NCBI GenBank assembly: GCA_937890655.1
Contig: CALADT010000227.1
Span: 1 to 13,244 of the forward strand
Direction: 5' to 3'
Origin: an uncultured Mucispirillum sp.
GTDB taxonomy: Bacteria > Chrysiogenota > Deferribacteres > Deferribacterales > Mucispirillaceae
DNA length: 13,244 nucleotides
This document shows, piece after piece, positions 1 to 6,147 of the stretch (positions within the stretch are counted from its first letter, which is position 1; every line of letters starts with the position of its first letter). Under the pieces are notes generated by a model. The model was not told the origin of the DNA. It searched no databases and was given only the letters and a program-made list of their open reading frames with translations. The position numbers were made by a program, and so were the translations under genes.

Positions 1-506
1 TTATAAGCCATAGGGTCAATATCAAAAGCATCAACACTTAATGCACCTTCTATAGAACCAGTTATTGCTAATATACCACTTCCTGTTCCCACATCAAGCA
101 TAGTTTTATTTGCAACAATGGGGCATAATAGCCTTGCTGCTATTTTAGTTGTGGGGTGTGCCCCTGTGCCAAAAGCTAAAGAAGGGTTAATATATAATGT
201 CCTTCTATTATCATCAAATGATTTACCTTTTTCAAAAATAAAGAATATATTATCTGTTAAATAATCCTCCTCTATATATTCTTTCCATTTTTCCTGCCAG
301 CCTGTTTCTTCTGTATCTTTTGATTCAAAAGAAATATTTAGCTGTTCTAAAATATCAGTAATATCATCTTCTGAATAAATTAAGTATGTTTTTTTACCTT
401 TAAACTCCTCCTCACCTATAAAAGCCTCAGCTTCTTCTAAAAGTGTGCGTAAAAGAGTTGGTAATGTTTCTAATCTATATTCTATCATTTCATTACTATA
501 TTGCAT
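1..506 (-). CDS. prmA: Ribosomal protein L11 methyltransferase PrmA, N-terminal part (cut by left window edge)
   Basis: PrmA is a cytoplasmic SAM-dependent enzyme that methylates ribosomal protein L11. My own translation of the minus strand gives 168 residues up to the edge. It shows W-x3-W (WQEKW, about residues 70-74), then the family signature FGTGAHPTT (112-120) and the SAM-binding motif I LDVGTGSGILAI (137-148), followed by the acidic FDIDP strand end (161-165). This order is diagnostic for PrmA. The catalytic C-terminal half lies outside the window. The region before FGTGAHPTT is shorter than in E. coli PrmA, so the N-terminal substrate-recognition domain is compact. The start is the ATG at 506; an in-frame ATG at 488 is possible. 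Neither has a clear ribosome binding site. It is divergent from the pseudouridine synthase, 59 bp apart. Confidence 0.93.
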   Translation of the reverse strand, partial: MQYSNEMIEYRLETLPTLLRTLLEEAEAFIGEEEFKGKKTYLIYSEDDITDILEQLNISFESKDTEETGWQEKWKEYIEEDYLTDNIFFIFEKGKSFDDNRRTLYINPSLAFGTGAHPTTKIAARLLCPIVANKTMLDVGTGSGILAITGSIEGALSVDAFDIDPMAY

Positions 507-517
507 ATTACAAAAAC

Positions 518-536
518 TTTCAATAATATATTGAAA
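518..536. repeat. Perfect 7-bp inverted repeat in the prmA/rluA divergent gap
   Basis: The arms TTTCAAT (518-524) and ATTGAAA (530-536) are separated by 5 bp. The right arm overlaps the -35 hexamer TTGAAA predicted for the plus-strand gene, so it could be an operator. It could also be chance in AT-rich DNA. Confidence 0.4.
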
Positions 537-559
537 AATAAATAAAAATTTATTATAGT
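531..559 (+). promoter_or_regulatory. Sigma-70-type promoter of the pseudouridine synthase gene
   Basis: A -35 hexamer TTGAAA (531-536) is followed by exactly 17 bp and a -10 hexamer TATAGT (554-559). The expected transcription start, about 7 bp downstream, falls on or next to the A of the ATG at 566, which predicts a leaderless mRNA. Confidence 0.6.
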
Positions 560-565
560 ATTATC

Positions 566-1321
566 ATGAGATTATCCATTTTTTGTGCAAATAAGTATAA
601 TATTTCAAGACGTCTTGCAAAAGAATATATTAAGTCTGGCAATATTTTAATAGATAAAAGTATTATAAAAAAAGATATATATATTCAAGGTAATGAAAAT
701 GTAATACTATCTATTGAAAAAACACAATCTACAATTAATGTAGAAGATTATATAATATTTAAAGATAGCCACTATATTTTTCTATATAAACCACCATTTA
801 TACATTCAGAACGTTTAAAAATAGATGATAATATTACCATAAGTGATATATATAAATTTTTTCCAGATTACACACCTCTTTCTCGCCTAGATTATGAAGC
901 AGATGGTGTTATAGGTATGGTAAAAAATAATATACAAATAGATAATTTATCAAAATCATATTATGCCATTGTGGAAGGTAATTTTCCAAAAAAAATTACT
1001 ATTTCTAAAAAAATAGATGCAGATAATAAGAAAAAAGTAAAAGTAATAGATGATAATAACGACGGCTTTAGAACATATATGGAAAATATTTCATATAACG
1101 GCAAGTATAGTTTAATTAATGTTACATTAAATAAAGCAGCAAGGCACCAAGTAAGAGCATTTTCATCATATTTAAACCACCCTATTTTAGGGGATAAAAT
1201 ATACAATGGCAAGCCTTTTAAACGACTTTGTTTGCATTGCTATAAGTATAGCATAAACAATAAAACCATACTACATGAAGAAAAAACTAACGAGTTTTTA
1301 CAAATATATTATAATATTTAA
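566..1321 (+). CDS. RluA-family pseudouridine synthase with N-terminal S4-like domain
   Basis: The protein (251 aa) isomerises uridine to pseudouridine in rRNA or tRNA; the exact target cannot be read from sequence. Residues 1-50 look like an S4 RNA-binding fold (SRRLAKEYIKSGNILI). The catalytic core has the RluA signature in divergent form: SRLDYEADG at 106-114, where family members usually have HRLDxxTSG. Asp109 is therefore the likely catalytic nucleophile. Downstream blocks KSYYAIVEG and ARHQVRAFSSYLNHPILGD match the conserved substrate-binding and C-terminal motifs. The replacement of the motif's His by Ser and of TSG by ADG marks a divergent subgroup. The start is fixed by the S4 domain beginning at once; no other ATG, GTG or TTG lies nearby and there is no Shine-Dalgarno sequence. 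It overlaps the convergent HAD gene by 4 bp. Confidence 0.88.
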   Translation: MRLSIFCANKYNISRRLAKEYIKSGNILIDKSIIKKDIYIQGNENVILSIEKTQSTINVEDYIIFKDSHYIFLYKPPFIHSERLKIDDNITISDIYKFFPDYTPLSRLDYEADGVIGMVKNNIQIDNLSKSYYAIVEGNFPKKITISKKIDADNKKKVKVIDDNNDGFRTYMENISYNGKYSLINVTLNKAARHQVRAFSSYLNHPILGDKIYNGKPFKRLCLHCYKYSINNKTILHEEKTNEFLQIYYNI

Positions 1322-1944
1322 TCTAGGAAATTTATTATTTCTCTATGGTCATAAATTATAGGAGCATTTTCTAGTTTATTTTTATATGCAATAAATTTAG
1401 AACCACTTTCGTTTGCAGCATAATAATCCGTATAAGAATCTCCTATAAATAATGTTTCTTCGGGCTTAATATTAAAATAATCACATATTTTATATACTCC
1501 GTCTGGATGTGGTTTTGGGTTATCCACATCTCTTGATGTAATAAGGTATGAAAAATATTCTCTAATGTTATAATGTTCAAGTAATGAAGATAAAGAATAA
1601 CCCCTATTTGTATCAACAGCCATTAATATTCCTTTTTCTTTTAAAATATTTAGCCCACCAACTAATGTTTCTTCAAGGATAATTCCATTATACCCACTAT
1701 TATATACTTCATTATTTATAACATTATACATTTTATCTTTAATTACCTGGTTACCTTGAGATATCACATTTATAATATCAGCTTCTGTATATGATAATAT
1801 AACACGTTTAAATTCTGGGTCAGATAAATCAGGCATAGTTACACCACTTTTTTCTGAAAGCCATGAATAATAATTTAAAATAGATTCATCACTATTTACA
1901 ATTACACCATCACAATCATATATAACAGCTTTTACTATTGACAT
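1318..1944 (-). CDS. HAD-superfamily hydrolase, phosphoglycolate phosphatase-like
   Basis: This is a 208-aa cytoplasmic phosphatase of the haloacid dehalogenase superfamily. All four HAD motifs are visible: motif I DCDGVIVNSD with nucleophile Asp10 and general acid Asp12, motif II AVDTNRG with Thr112, motif III Lys144 in NPKPHPDG, and motif IV FIGDSYTDYYAA with Asp169 and Asp173 for magnesium. An alpha-helical cap lies between motifs I and II (about residues 15-90), as in the phosphoglycolate phosphatase/beta-phosphoglucomutase subfamily. The substrate cannot be assigned; phosphoglycolate is one possibility. The start ATG has a strong ribosome binding site (AAGGAGA, complement of 1952-1958). 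The gene stands alone on this strand, with a good sigma-70 promoter upstream, and ends tail to tail with the pseudouridine synthase gene. Confidence 0.88.
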   Translation of the reverse strand: MSIVKAVIYDCDGVIVNSDESILNYYSWLSEKSGVTMPDLSDPEFKRVILSYTEADIINVISQGNQVIKDKMYNVINNEVYNSGYNGIILEETLVGGLNILKEKGILMAVDTNRGYSLSSLLEHYNIREYFSYLITSRDVDNPKPHPDGVYKICDYFNIKPEETLFIGDSYTDYYAANESGSKFIAYKNKLENAPIIYDHREIINFLD

Positions 1945-1984
1945 AAACTTATCTCCTTATGAGGTTATTAAAATTTAGGGTGAT

Positions 1985-2013
1985 ATTATATAAAATTATA
2001 AAAAATTTTTCAA
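1985..2013 (-). promoter_or_regulatory. Sigma-70-type promoter of the HAD hydrolase gene
   Basis: On the minus strand, TTGAAA (complement of 2008-2013) is followed by exactly 17 bp and a perfect TATAAT (complement of 1985-1990). Transcription would start near 1978, giving a leader of about 34 nt that contains the AAGGAGA ribosome binding site. Confidence 0.65.
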
Positions 2014-2030
2014 TATTTTATTAAAATATT
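2012..2030. repeat. Perfect 8-bp inverted repeat between divergent promoters
   Basis: AATATTTT (2012-2019) and AAAATATT (2023-2030) flank a 3-bp spacer. The repeat overlaps the -35 of the HAD promoter and ends 7 bp before the sigma-54 candidate. It could bind a regulator or a bending protein. All-A/T composition makes chance plausible. Confidence 0.35.
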
Positions 2031-2036
2031 ATTTTT

Positions 2037-2051
2037 CGGCACGAAAAATGC
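2037..2051 (+). promoter_or_regulatory. Sigma-54 (RpoN) promoter upstream of fliD
   Basis: The sequence CGGCACGAAAAATGC carries the invariant GG (2038-2039) and GC (2050-2051) of the -24/-12 elements with exactly 10 bp between them. It matches the consensus TGGCACG-N4-TTGC at all positions except the first T and one T before the final GC. Transcription would start near 2062 with a leader of roughly 115 nt. Sigma-54 control of late flagellar genes is established in many bacteria. A bound activator site was not identified. Confidence 0.72.
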
Positions 2052-2113
2052 TAATAGTTGGGTGGAAATATATGTAAAAACATAAATAGGAAAAAATTAC
2101 CATATAAAAATAC

Positions 2114-2140
2114 TAAAGTAATTTATATTTATGACGAGTA
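2114..2140 (+). promoter_or_regulatory. Sigma-28 (FliA)-like promoter upstream of fliD
   Basis: TAAAGTAA (2114-2121) resembles the -35 TAAAGTTT, and GACGAGTA (2133-2140) resembles the -10 GCCGATAA, keeping the CGA core. The spacer is exactly 11 bp as in the consensus. The predicted start is near 2147, about 30 nt before the fliD ATG. The -10 is imperfect (5 of 8), so this is a candidate. Confidence 0.45.
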
Positions 2141-2168
2141 TATAATAAGTATAAATTGCTTTTATAAT

Positions 2169-2173
2169 GGAGG
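2169..2173 (+). promoter_or_regulatory. Ribosome binding site deciding the fliD start
   Basis: GGAGG ends 5 nt before the ATG at 2179. It overlaps the upstream in-frame ATG at 2167, so that ATG cannot be served by it. This favours 2179 as the real start. Confidence 0.75.
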
Positions 2174-2178
2174 AAATA

Positions 2179-5016
2179 ATGGAAGCAATGCGTGTAACAG
2201 GTTTAATGAGTGGTCTTGATACTAATGCCATAGTTGATTCTTATATGGCAGCAGCAAAAGCACCTATTGTTAAAATGAACCAAGAAATAGATGAATTAAC
2301 TTATGAAAAATCAACCTTTAATAATCTTATGGGTATGATTAAAGGTGTTAAAGACTCTATGCTTGACTTAAAAATGGAATCCACTTTTAAAAGTAAAGTT
2401 ACCACATCTACTATTAGCATTTTTCGTAATGAAGATATTGCAACAGCAGTAGCAGGTATTAACACTCCAGCAGGTTCATACACATTGAAAGTGGACCAAG
2501 TGGCAGAACCTGCATTTGCAACAAGTCTTTATACTAATAAAGTTGTATCAAAATTAGGTGCAGGTGTTAAAACATTTACACCTTCATTTTCTCCATATGA
2601 CCAACTTGAGGGAACTCACTCCATAGAAGTTATGGAAAAACAAACTGTAAATGGATATAATAATAAATGGATAGCAAAAGATACATTTAAAGGTAATGCA
2701 AATAATGTATATAGTGTAAACCATGCTGATAAAGTAGATTTTGAAAAAAATGGGCAAGGTATTATTGATGGTAATGGTGAACTAATTAAAGATTTAAAAG
2801 GGAAATTTTCTTTTGTTTATAACTATAATGGCGAACAAAAATCATTTCCAGTAGAACTTGACTTTAAAAAAGGCGATTCTATTAATAAAATTGCTGAGCA
2901 ATTAGATTTAGAAATAAATGCAAAACTAGATGCTTTACATGCAAATGATAGTAAACAAACAATGAAAGTTACTATTAATTTAGATGATAAAGGTTTTAAT
3001 TTTTCATTTTATGATGTAGATACCCAAAATGAAATAGAAGTTTTAGGCTTTGTTGACCCAAATGATAAAGGCGATCCTAATAAACCAAATTATACCCCTA
3101 CTGCTGAATCAAAATTACTTGATGAGTTAGGTTTAAATGCCACATATAAATCACAGCAAACAAAAGAAATAACTAATGTTATTGTATCTAATAGTCAAAA
3201 AGGTTTAGGTGATAAACTAAATGATAATGGTAATAAAAATGGTGGTTATTTCATTAATGGTAAATTTGAATGGGAAAACGGCACAGGACCAAAACCTGGA
3301 AAAATAGAAATTTATCAAGATTCTTCTGCAATATGTAGACCAGAAACTTATACAACATTTTATGGTGATAAAATTGATGGTTTAGATAAACATTCTAAAG
3401 AGGAATTAGATAAATTATTAAATACAAAAATTGGTTCTAAAACAAGTGCAGGTAATACATTATTTCCATCTTCTGCTGATTTAAAAGGGCTTAATGGTGT
3501 ATTCTATATTAACGGTGCTAAAATAGAAATAGAAGATTATAAGAAACTTACTCCTAATGAATTAATGGCAAAAGTTAATGGTTCTGGTGCTAATGTTACT
3601 ATGACATTTAACTATGAAACAAAATCATTTGAAGTTAGAAATAATAAAGGTGGTGCAGCAGAACTTACAATGGGTAATGATACAGATACCTCTAAGTTCT
3701 TTGATTTGTTTAAGGTAGGTCTTAATAGTGGTGCTACTTATGTTCGGGGGCAAAATACAGGAAGTATTGATACCACAACAGTAATTTCAAAATTACAACC
3801 ACCTTTTACCTACCCTATGAAAAGTGGAACATTTTCCATAAATGGCACTTCTATTTATGTAGATGTGGAAAAAGATTCTGTTCAAGATGTTATAGATAAA
3901 GTAAATAAATCTGGTGCTGGAGTTACAATGACATATGATTCCACAACAGATAAATTTTCTTTAACAAGCACAAAAAATGAACGTATAAAAGTTGGTGGCC
4001 CTAACGATACTTCATCTTTTTTACTTTCTACTGGTATTGTTTATCACCAAGGAACAGAACAAATTATTGGAACAGAAGGTAAAGAAGCTATTTTTACCAT
4101 GAATGGCACAAAATATACAAGAGATACTAATGAAGTAAAAGATGTTGTTCCTGGAATGACATTTAATATAAGTAGCACAGGCACAACAGTATTTAATGTA
4201 AAAACTGATACAGATAAAGCTATAAAAGCCGTATCTGAATTTGCTGCTAAATATAATACGTTAATAAATGCTTTAAACCCACCTGAAATATCATATAATG
4301 ATGATTTAAGGAAAAATTATAGCGAACCTTTAACAGAAGAAAAAAAGGCTACTATGAGTGAGGATGAAATAAAAAAATATCAAGAAAGTTATGAAAAAGT
4401 AGCTTATCATGATATTATAACAAAAAGCCCTGAAGTTCGCTCATTAAAAATGAATATAAGATCTCAATTAACAGCAGAAATATATTCTGATAAAAGTAAA
4501 TATCATAGCATATTAGATTTAGGTATTAATATTGCAGGTAGTGCAACAAGGGATACAAAAGTTACAAAACTTGGTTTATTATTAGATGTATCTACTGATC
4601 CTGAAGAACTTGCAAAATATTTAAAAGAGCAAACAAAATTTACTTCCATATTATCTGATGACCCTGAAGGGGTTTATAACTTTTTTGCAGATAGTAAAAC
4701 AGTTTATGAACGTGACCCAATAACAGGTAAAGAAACAAGTAAACTTGTTAATATTGGTTGGGGTAAAACTTATAGTGATTTCTTAGATACTACTGTTAAT
4801 ACCACTTCTGCACTTTATAAAAAAACTAGCACAAATGGAACAATAGAATCAGAAATTTCATCTATTAAAAAACAGATTGATACACAATCAAGACGAGTTG
4901 AAATGTATTTGGAAAGATTATATGCTCAATTTGCAGCTATGGAAAATAAAGTTGGTGCATTGCAACAAAGTGCAAGCTACCTTGCAAATATTGGAAATAA
5001 TAATAATTCAAAATAA
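2179..5016 (+). CDS. fliD: Flagellar filament cap protein FliD (HAP2), unusually long
   Basis: FliD is secreted through the flagellar export apparatus and caps the growing filament, helping flagellin fold into it. The 945-aa product begins with the FliD_N signature VTGLMSGLDTNAIV (about residues 6-19), followed by helical residues up to about 65. The FliD_C region covers about 630-930 (KAVSEFAAKYNTLINAL, then LYKKTSTNGTIESEISSIKKQI). The C-terminal helix ends in QSASYLANIG. The middle (about 110-630) is expanded and holds two copies of a hook-IN-like module (about 439-515 and 548-620). Most FliD proteins are about 400-700 aa, so the exposed D2/D3 domains are enlarged. The start at 2179 is chosen for its GGAGG site rather than the in-frame ATG at 2167. 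It heads a plus-strand run with fliS 22 bp downstream. Confidence 0.95.
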   Translation: MEAMRVTGLMSGLDTNAIVDSYMAAAKAPIVKMNQEIDELTYEKSTFNNLMGMIKGVKDSMLDLKMESTFKSKVTTSTISIFRNEDIATAVAGINTPAGSYTLKVDQVAEPAFATSLYTNKVVSKLGAGVKTFTPSFSPYDQLEGTHSIEVMEKQTVNGYNNKWIAKDTFKGNANNVYSVNHADKVDFEKNGQGIIDGNGELIKDLKGKFSFVYNYNGEQKSFPVELDFKKGDSINKIAEQLDLEINAKLDALHANDSKQTMKVTINLDDKGFNFSFYDVDTQNEIEVLGFVDPNDKGDPNKPNYTPTAESKLLDELGLNATYKSQQTKEITNVIVSNSQKGLGDKLNDNGNKNGGYFINGKFEWENGTGPKPGKIEIYQDSSAICRPETYTTFYGDKIDGLDKHSKEELDKLLNTKIGSKTSAGNTLFPSSADLKGLNGVFYINGAKIEIEDYKKLTPNELMAKVNGSGANVTMTFNYETKSFEVRNNKGGAAELTMGNDTDTSKFFDLFKVGLNSGATYVRGQNTGSIDTTTVISKLQPPFTYPMKSGTFSINGTSIYVDVEKDSVQDVIDKVNKSGAGVTMTYDSTTDKFSLTSTKNERIKVGGPNDTSSFLLSTGIVYHQGTEQIIGTEGKEAIFTMNGTKYTRDTNEVKDVVPGMTFNISSTGTTVFNVKTDTDKAIKAVSEFAAKYNTLINALNPPEISYNDDLRKNYSEPLTEEKKATMSEDEIKKYQESYEKVAYHDIITKSPEVRSLKMNIRSQLTAEIYSDKSKYHSILDLGINIAGSATRDTKVTKLGLLLDVSTDPEELAKYLKEQTKFTSILSDDPEGVYNFFADSKTVYERDPITGKETSKLVNIGWGKTYSDFLDTTVNTTSALYKKTSTNGTIESEISSIKKQIDTQSRRVEMYLERLYAQFAAMENKVGALQQSASYLANIGNNNNSK
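3490..3999 (+). repeat. Duplicated flagellin hook-IN-like module within fliD
   Basis: Two protein-level repeat units lie at about 3490-3720 and 3817-4035. The first reads GVFYING then KVNGSGANVTMTF; the second reads GTFSING then KVNKSGAGVTMTY. Each is followed by a similar tail with NDT-TS-F. They match the style of the Flagellin_IN motif known from FliD and flagellins. DNA identity is only moderate, so the duplication is not recent. Confidence 0.7.
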
Positions 5017-5027
5017 TATAGAATTGT

Positions 5028-5032
5028 GGAGG
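5028..5032 (+). promoter_or_regulatory. Ribosome binding site deciding the fliS start
   Basis: GGAGG sits 6 nt before the ATG at 5039. The reading frame stays open upstream into fliD, so this site marks the true start. Confidence 0.8.
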
Positions 5033-5038
5033 AAAAAT

Positions 5039-5467
5039 ATGCAAACAGCCTACCAAAATTACAAAAAACAAGAAGTTGAAGGCGCTACAAAAGGGAAAAT
5101 TGTTGTGCTGCTTTTTGAAGGAACAGTGAAGTTTTTACGAAAAGCCTCTAAAGCTATTGATGAAAACAATGTGCAGGAAGCTCACAATAATATTGTAAAA
5201 GCTGAGAACATTTTGTATGAATTAATGTCTACATTAAATATGGATGCTGGTGAAATAGCCGATAATCTAATGCGTCTATATGATTTTATGATATGGCAGT
5301 TAATTGAAGCAAACAGAGATAAAGATAAAAATAAAGTAGAATCTGTTATAGAACTTCTTCTACCGTTATGTGATGCTTGGAAACAAATTGTAGAAAAAGA
5401 AAATATTTCTGTTGTAAAAACTCCTGTAAATAAAGAACAAGTTAAATCAATTAACTTTGCAGGCTAA
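5039..5467 (+). CDS. fliS: Flagellar export chaperone FliS
   Basis: FliS binds the C-terminus of flagellin in the cytoplasm, preventing early polymerisation and guiding it to the export gate. The 142-aa protein starts with the family's AYQNYKKQEVEGATKGKIVVLLFEG (contained in residues 4-28), the conserved first helix with the L-L-F/Y-E/D-G block. It continues as a four-helix bundle with AHNNIVKAENILYELMSTLN (48-67) and MRLYDFMIWQLIEAN (78-92), all typical. Its length is near the family norm of 120-140 aa. The frame is open upstream into fliD, but the GGAGG at 5028-5032 and homology fix the start. It lies 22 bp after fliD, so cotranscription is very likely. Confidence 0.94.
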   Translation: MQTAYQNYKKQEVEGATKGKIVVLLFEGTVKFLRKASKAIDENNVQEAHNNIVKAENILYELMSTLNMDAGEIADNLMRLYDFMIWQLIEANRDKDKNKVESVIELLLPLCDAWKQIVEKENISVVKTPVNKEQVKSINFAG

Positions 5468-5521
5468 TTTATTATAGACATATTAGTAATAACAATATAT
5501 GCTGTATGTAAAAGGTAAACT

Positions 5522-5848
5522 ATGAGTGCATTTGAAATTATGCTTAACCAGTGTGAAAAACAGGCTGAAAAATTATGCTCCATTAATATAGATGATGATT
5601 ATATTAATGAAATAGACATATTTAATAACTATTTTATTCAATTACAGCAAATTATTGAAAGCGATACTTCTCTGCATGATAAAAATAAAGTAGCCAACTT
5701 ACTTGAACTTTTAAATAATATTATAAAACGTGTGCAGGAAAACCAAAATGTTAGTGCAGCTTATATTGATAATTTGAAAAAAAATAAAAATATGGTAGGT
5801 TATGGAGCAGTAAAACAATTTTCTCATAGAATAAATAGGAGATACTAA
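5522..5848 (+). CDS. Small helical protein, candidate FliT-like flagellar chaperone
   Basis: I do not recognise this 108-aa protein by a firm family motif. It is predicted almost entirely helical, with no signal peptide or membrane segment. It has two cysteines near the N-terminus (Cys11, Cys19), an acidic patch DDDYINEID (24-32), a long helix LLELLNNIIKRVQENQ (60-75), and a basic C-terminal tail ending in HRINRRY. Size, helicity and position right after fliD-fliS fit a FliT-type chaperone, which in other bacteria binds FliD. This is a positional inference. The start ATG has a weak AAAAGG site. It begins 54 bp after fliS and ends 7 bp before the next gene. Confidence 0.6.
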   Translation: MSAFEIMLNQCEKQAEKLCSINIDDDYINEIDIFNNYFIQLQQIIESDTSLHDKNKVANLLELLNNIIKRVQENQNVSAAYIDNLKKNKNMVGYGAVKQFSHRINRRY

Positions 5849-5855
5849 TTATTAT

Positions 5856-6146
5856 ATGGCAAAAGAATTATATAAAATAACTATTCTTGATGAAGATAAA
5901 GAATACACAACTCTTTATGCTACAAGTGTAGTTCAAGCTGATATTTTAGGGTTTATTGAAATATCAGGCATAGAATTTCCTAGCAAATCGGATATTATTT
6001 TAACTGCCGGAGAAGATAAAGCCCACAATTTATTTAAAGATACTAAAAGAATTCTTATTGCCGGTAACTATGTATTACGTATTGAAGAATTAAAAGATGA
6101 GCGTAAAGCACATATAATAAATATAGTTGATTCGGTAAAAAATTAA
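5856..6146 (+). CDS. DUF1820-family protein
   Basis: This 96-aa protein has the layout of the DUF1820 family, judged from remembered family features. It has an N-terminal strand YKITILD, then YTTLYATSVVQADILGFIEI (17-36), then a central acidic stretch GEDKAHNLFKDTKRILI (52-68), then VLRIEEL (73-79). The function of DUF1820 is unknown to me. No signal peptide or membrane helix is visible, so it is likely cytoplasmic. The only upstream Shine-Dalgarno-like run (AGGAGA, 5837-5842) is 13 nt from the ATG, unusually far. Its stop lies 1 nt before the start of the LptF/LptG permease, so the two are probably translationally coupled and may work in the same process. Confidence 0.65.
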   Translation: MAKELYKITILDEDKEYTTLYATSVVQADILGFIEISGIEFPSKSDIILTAGEDKAHNLFKDTKRILIAGNYVLRIEELKDERKAHIINIVDSVKN

Positions 6147-6147
6147 T

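Noticed and set aside
2167..2178. In-frame ATG at 2167 as the fliD start.
   Set aside because: It overlaps the GGAGG that serves the ATG at 2179 and has no site of its own; the conserved FliD N-terminus begins just after 2179.
4877..5038. Longer FliS beginning inside fliD.
   Set aside because: FliS homology begins at the ATG at 5039, which has a well-placed GGAGG; the upstream frame is only an out-of-frame shadow of fliD.
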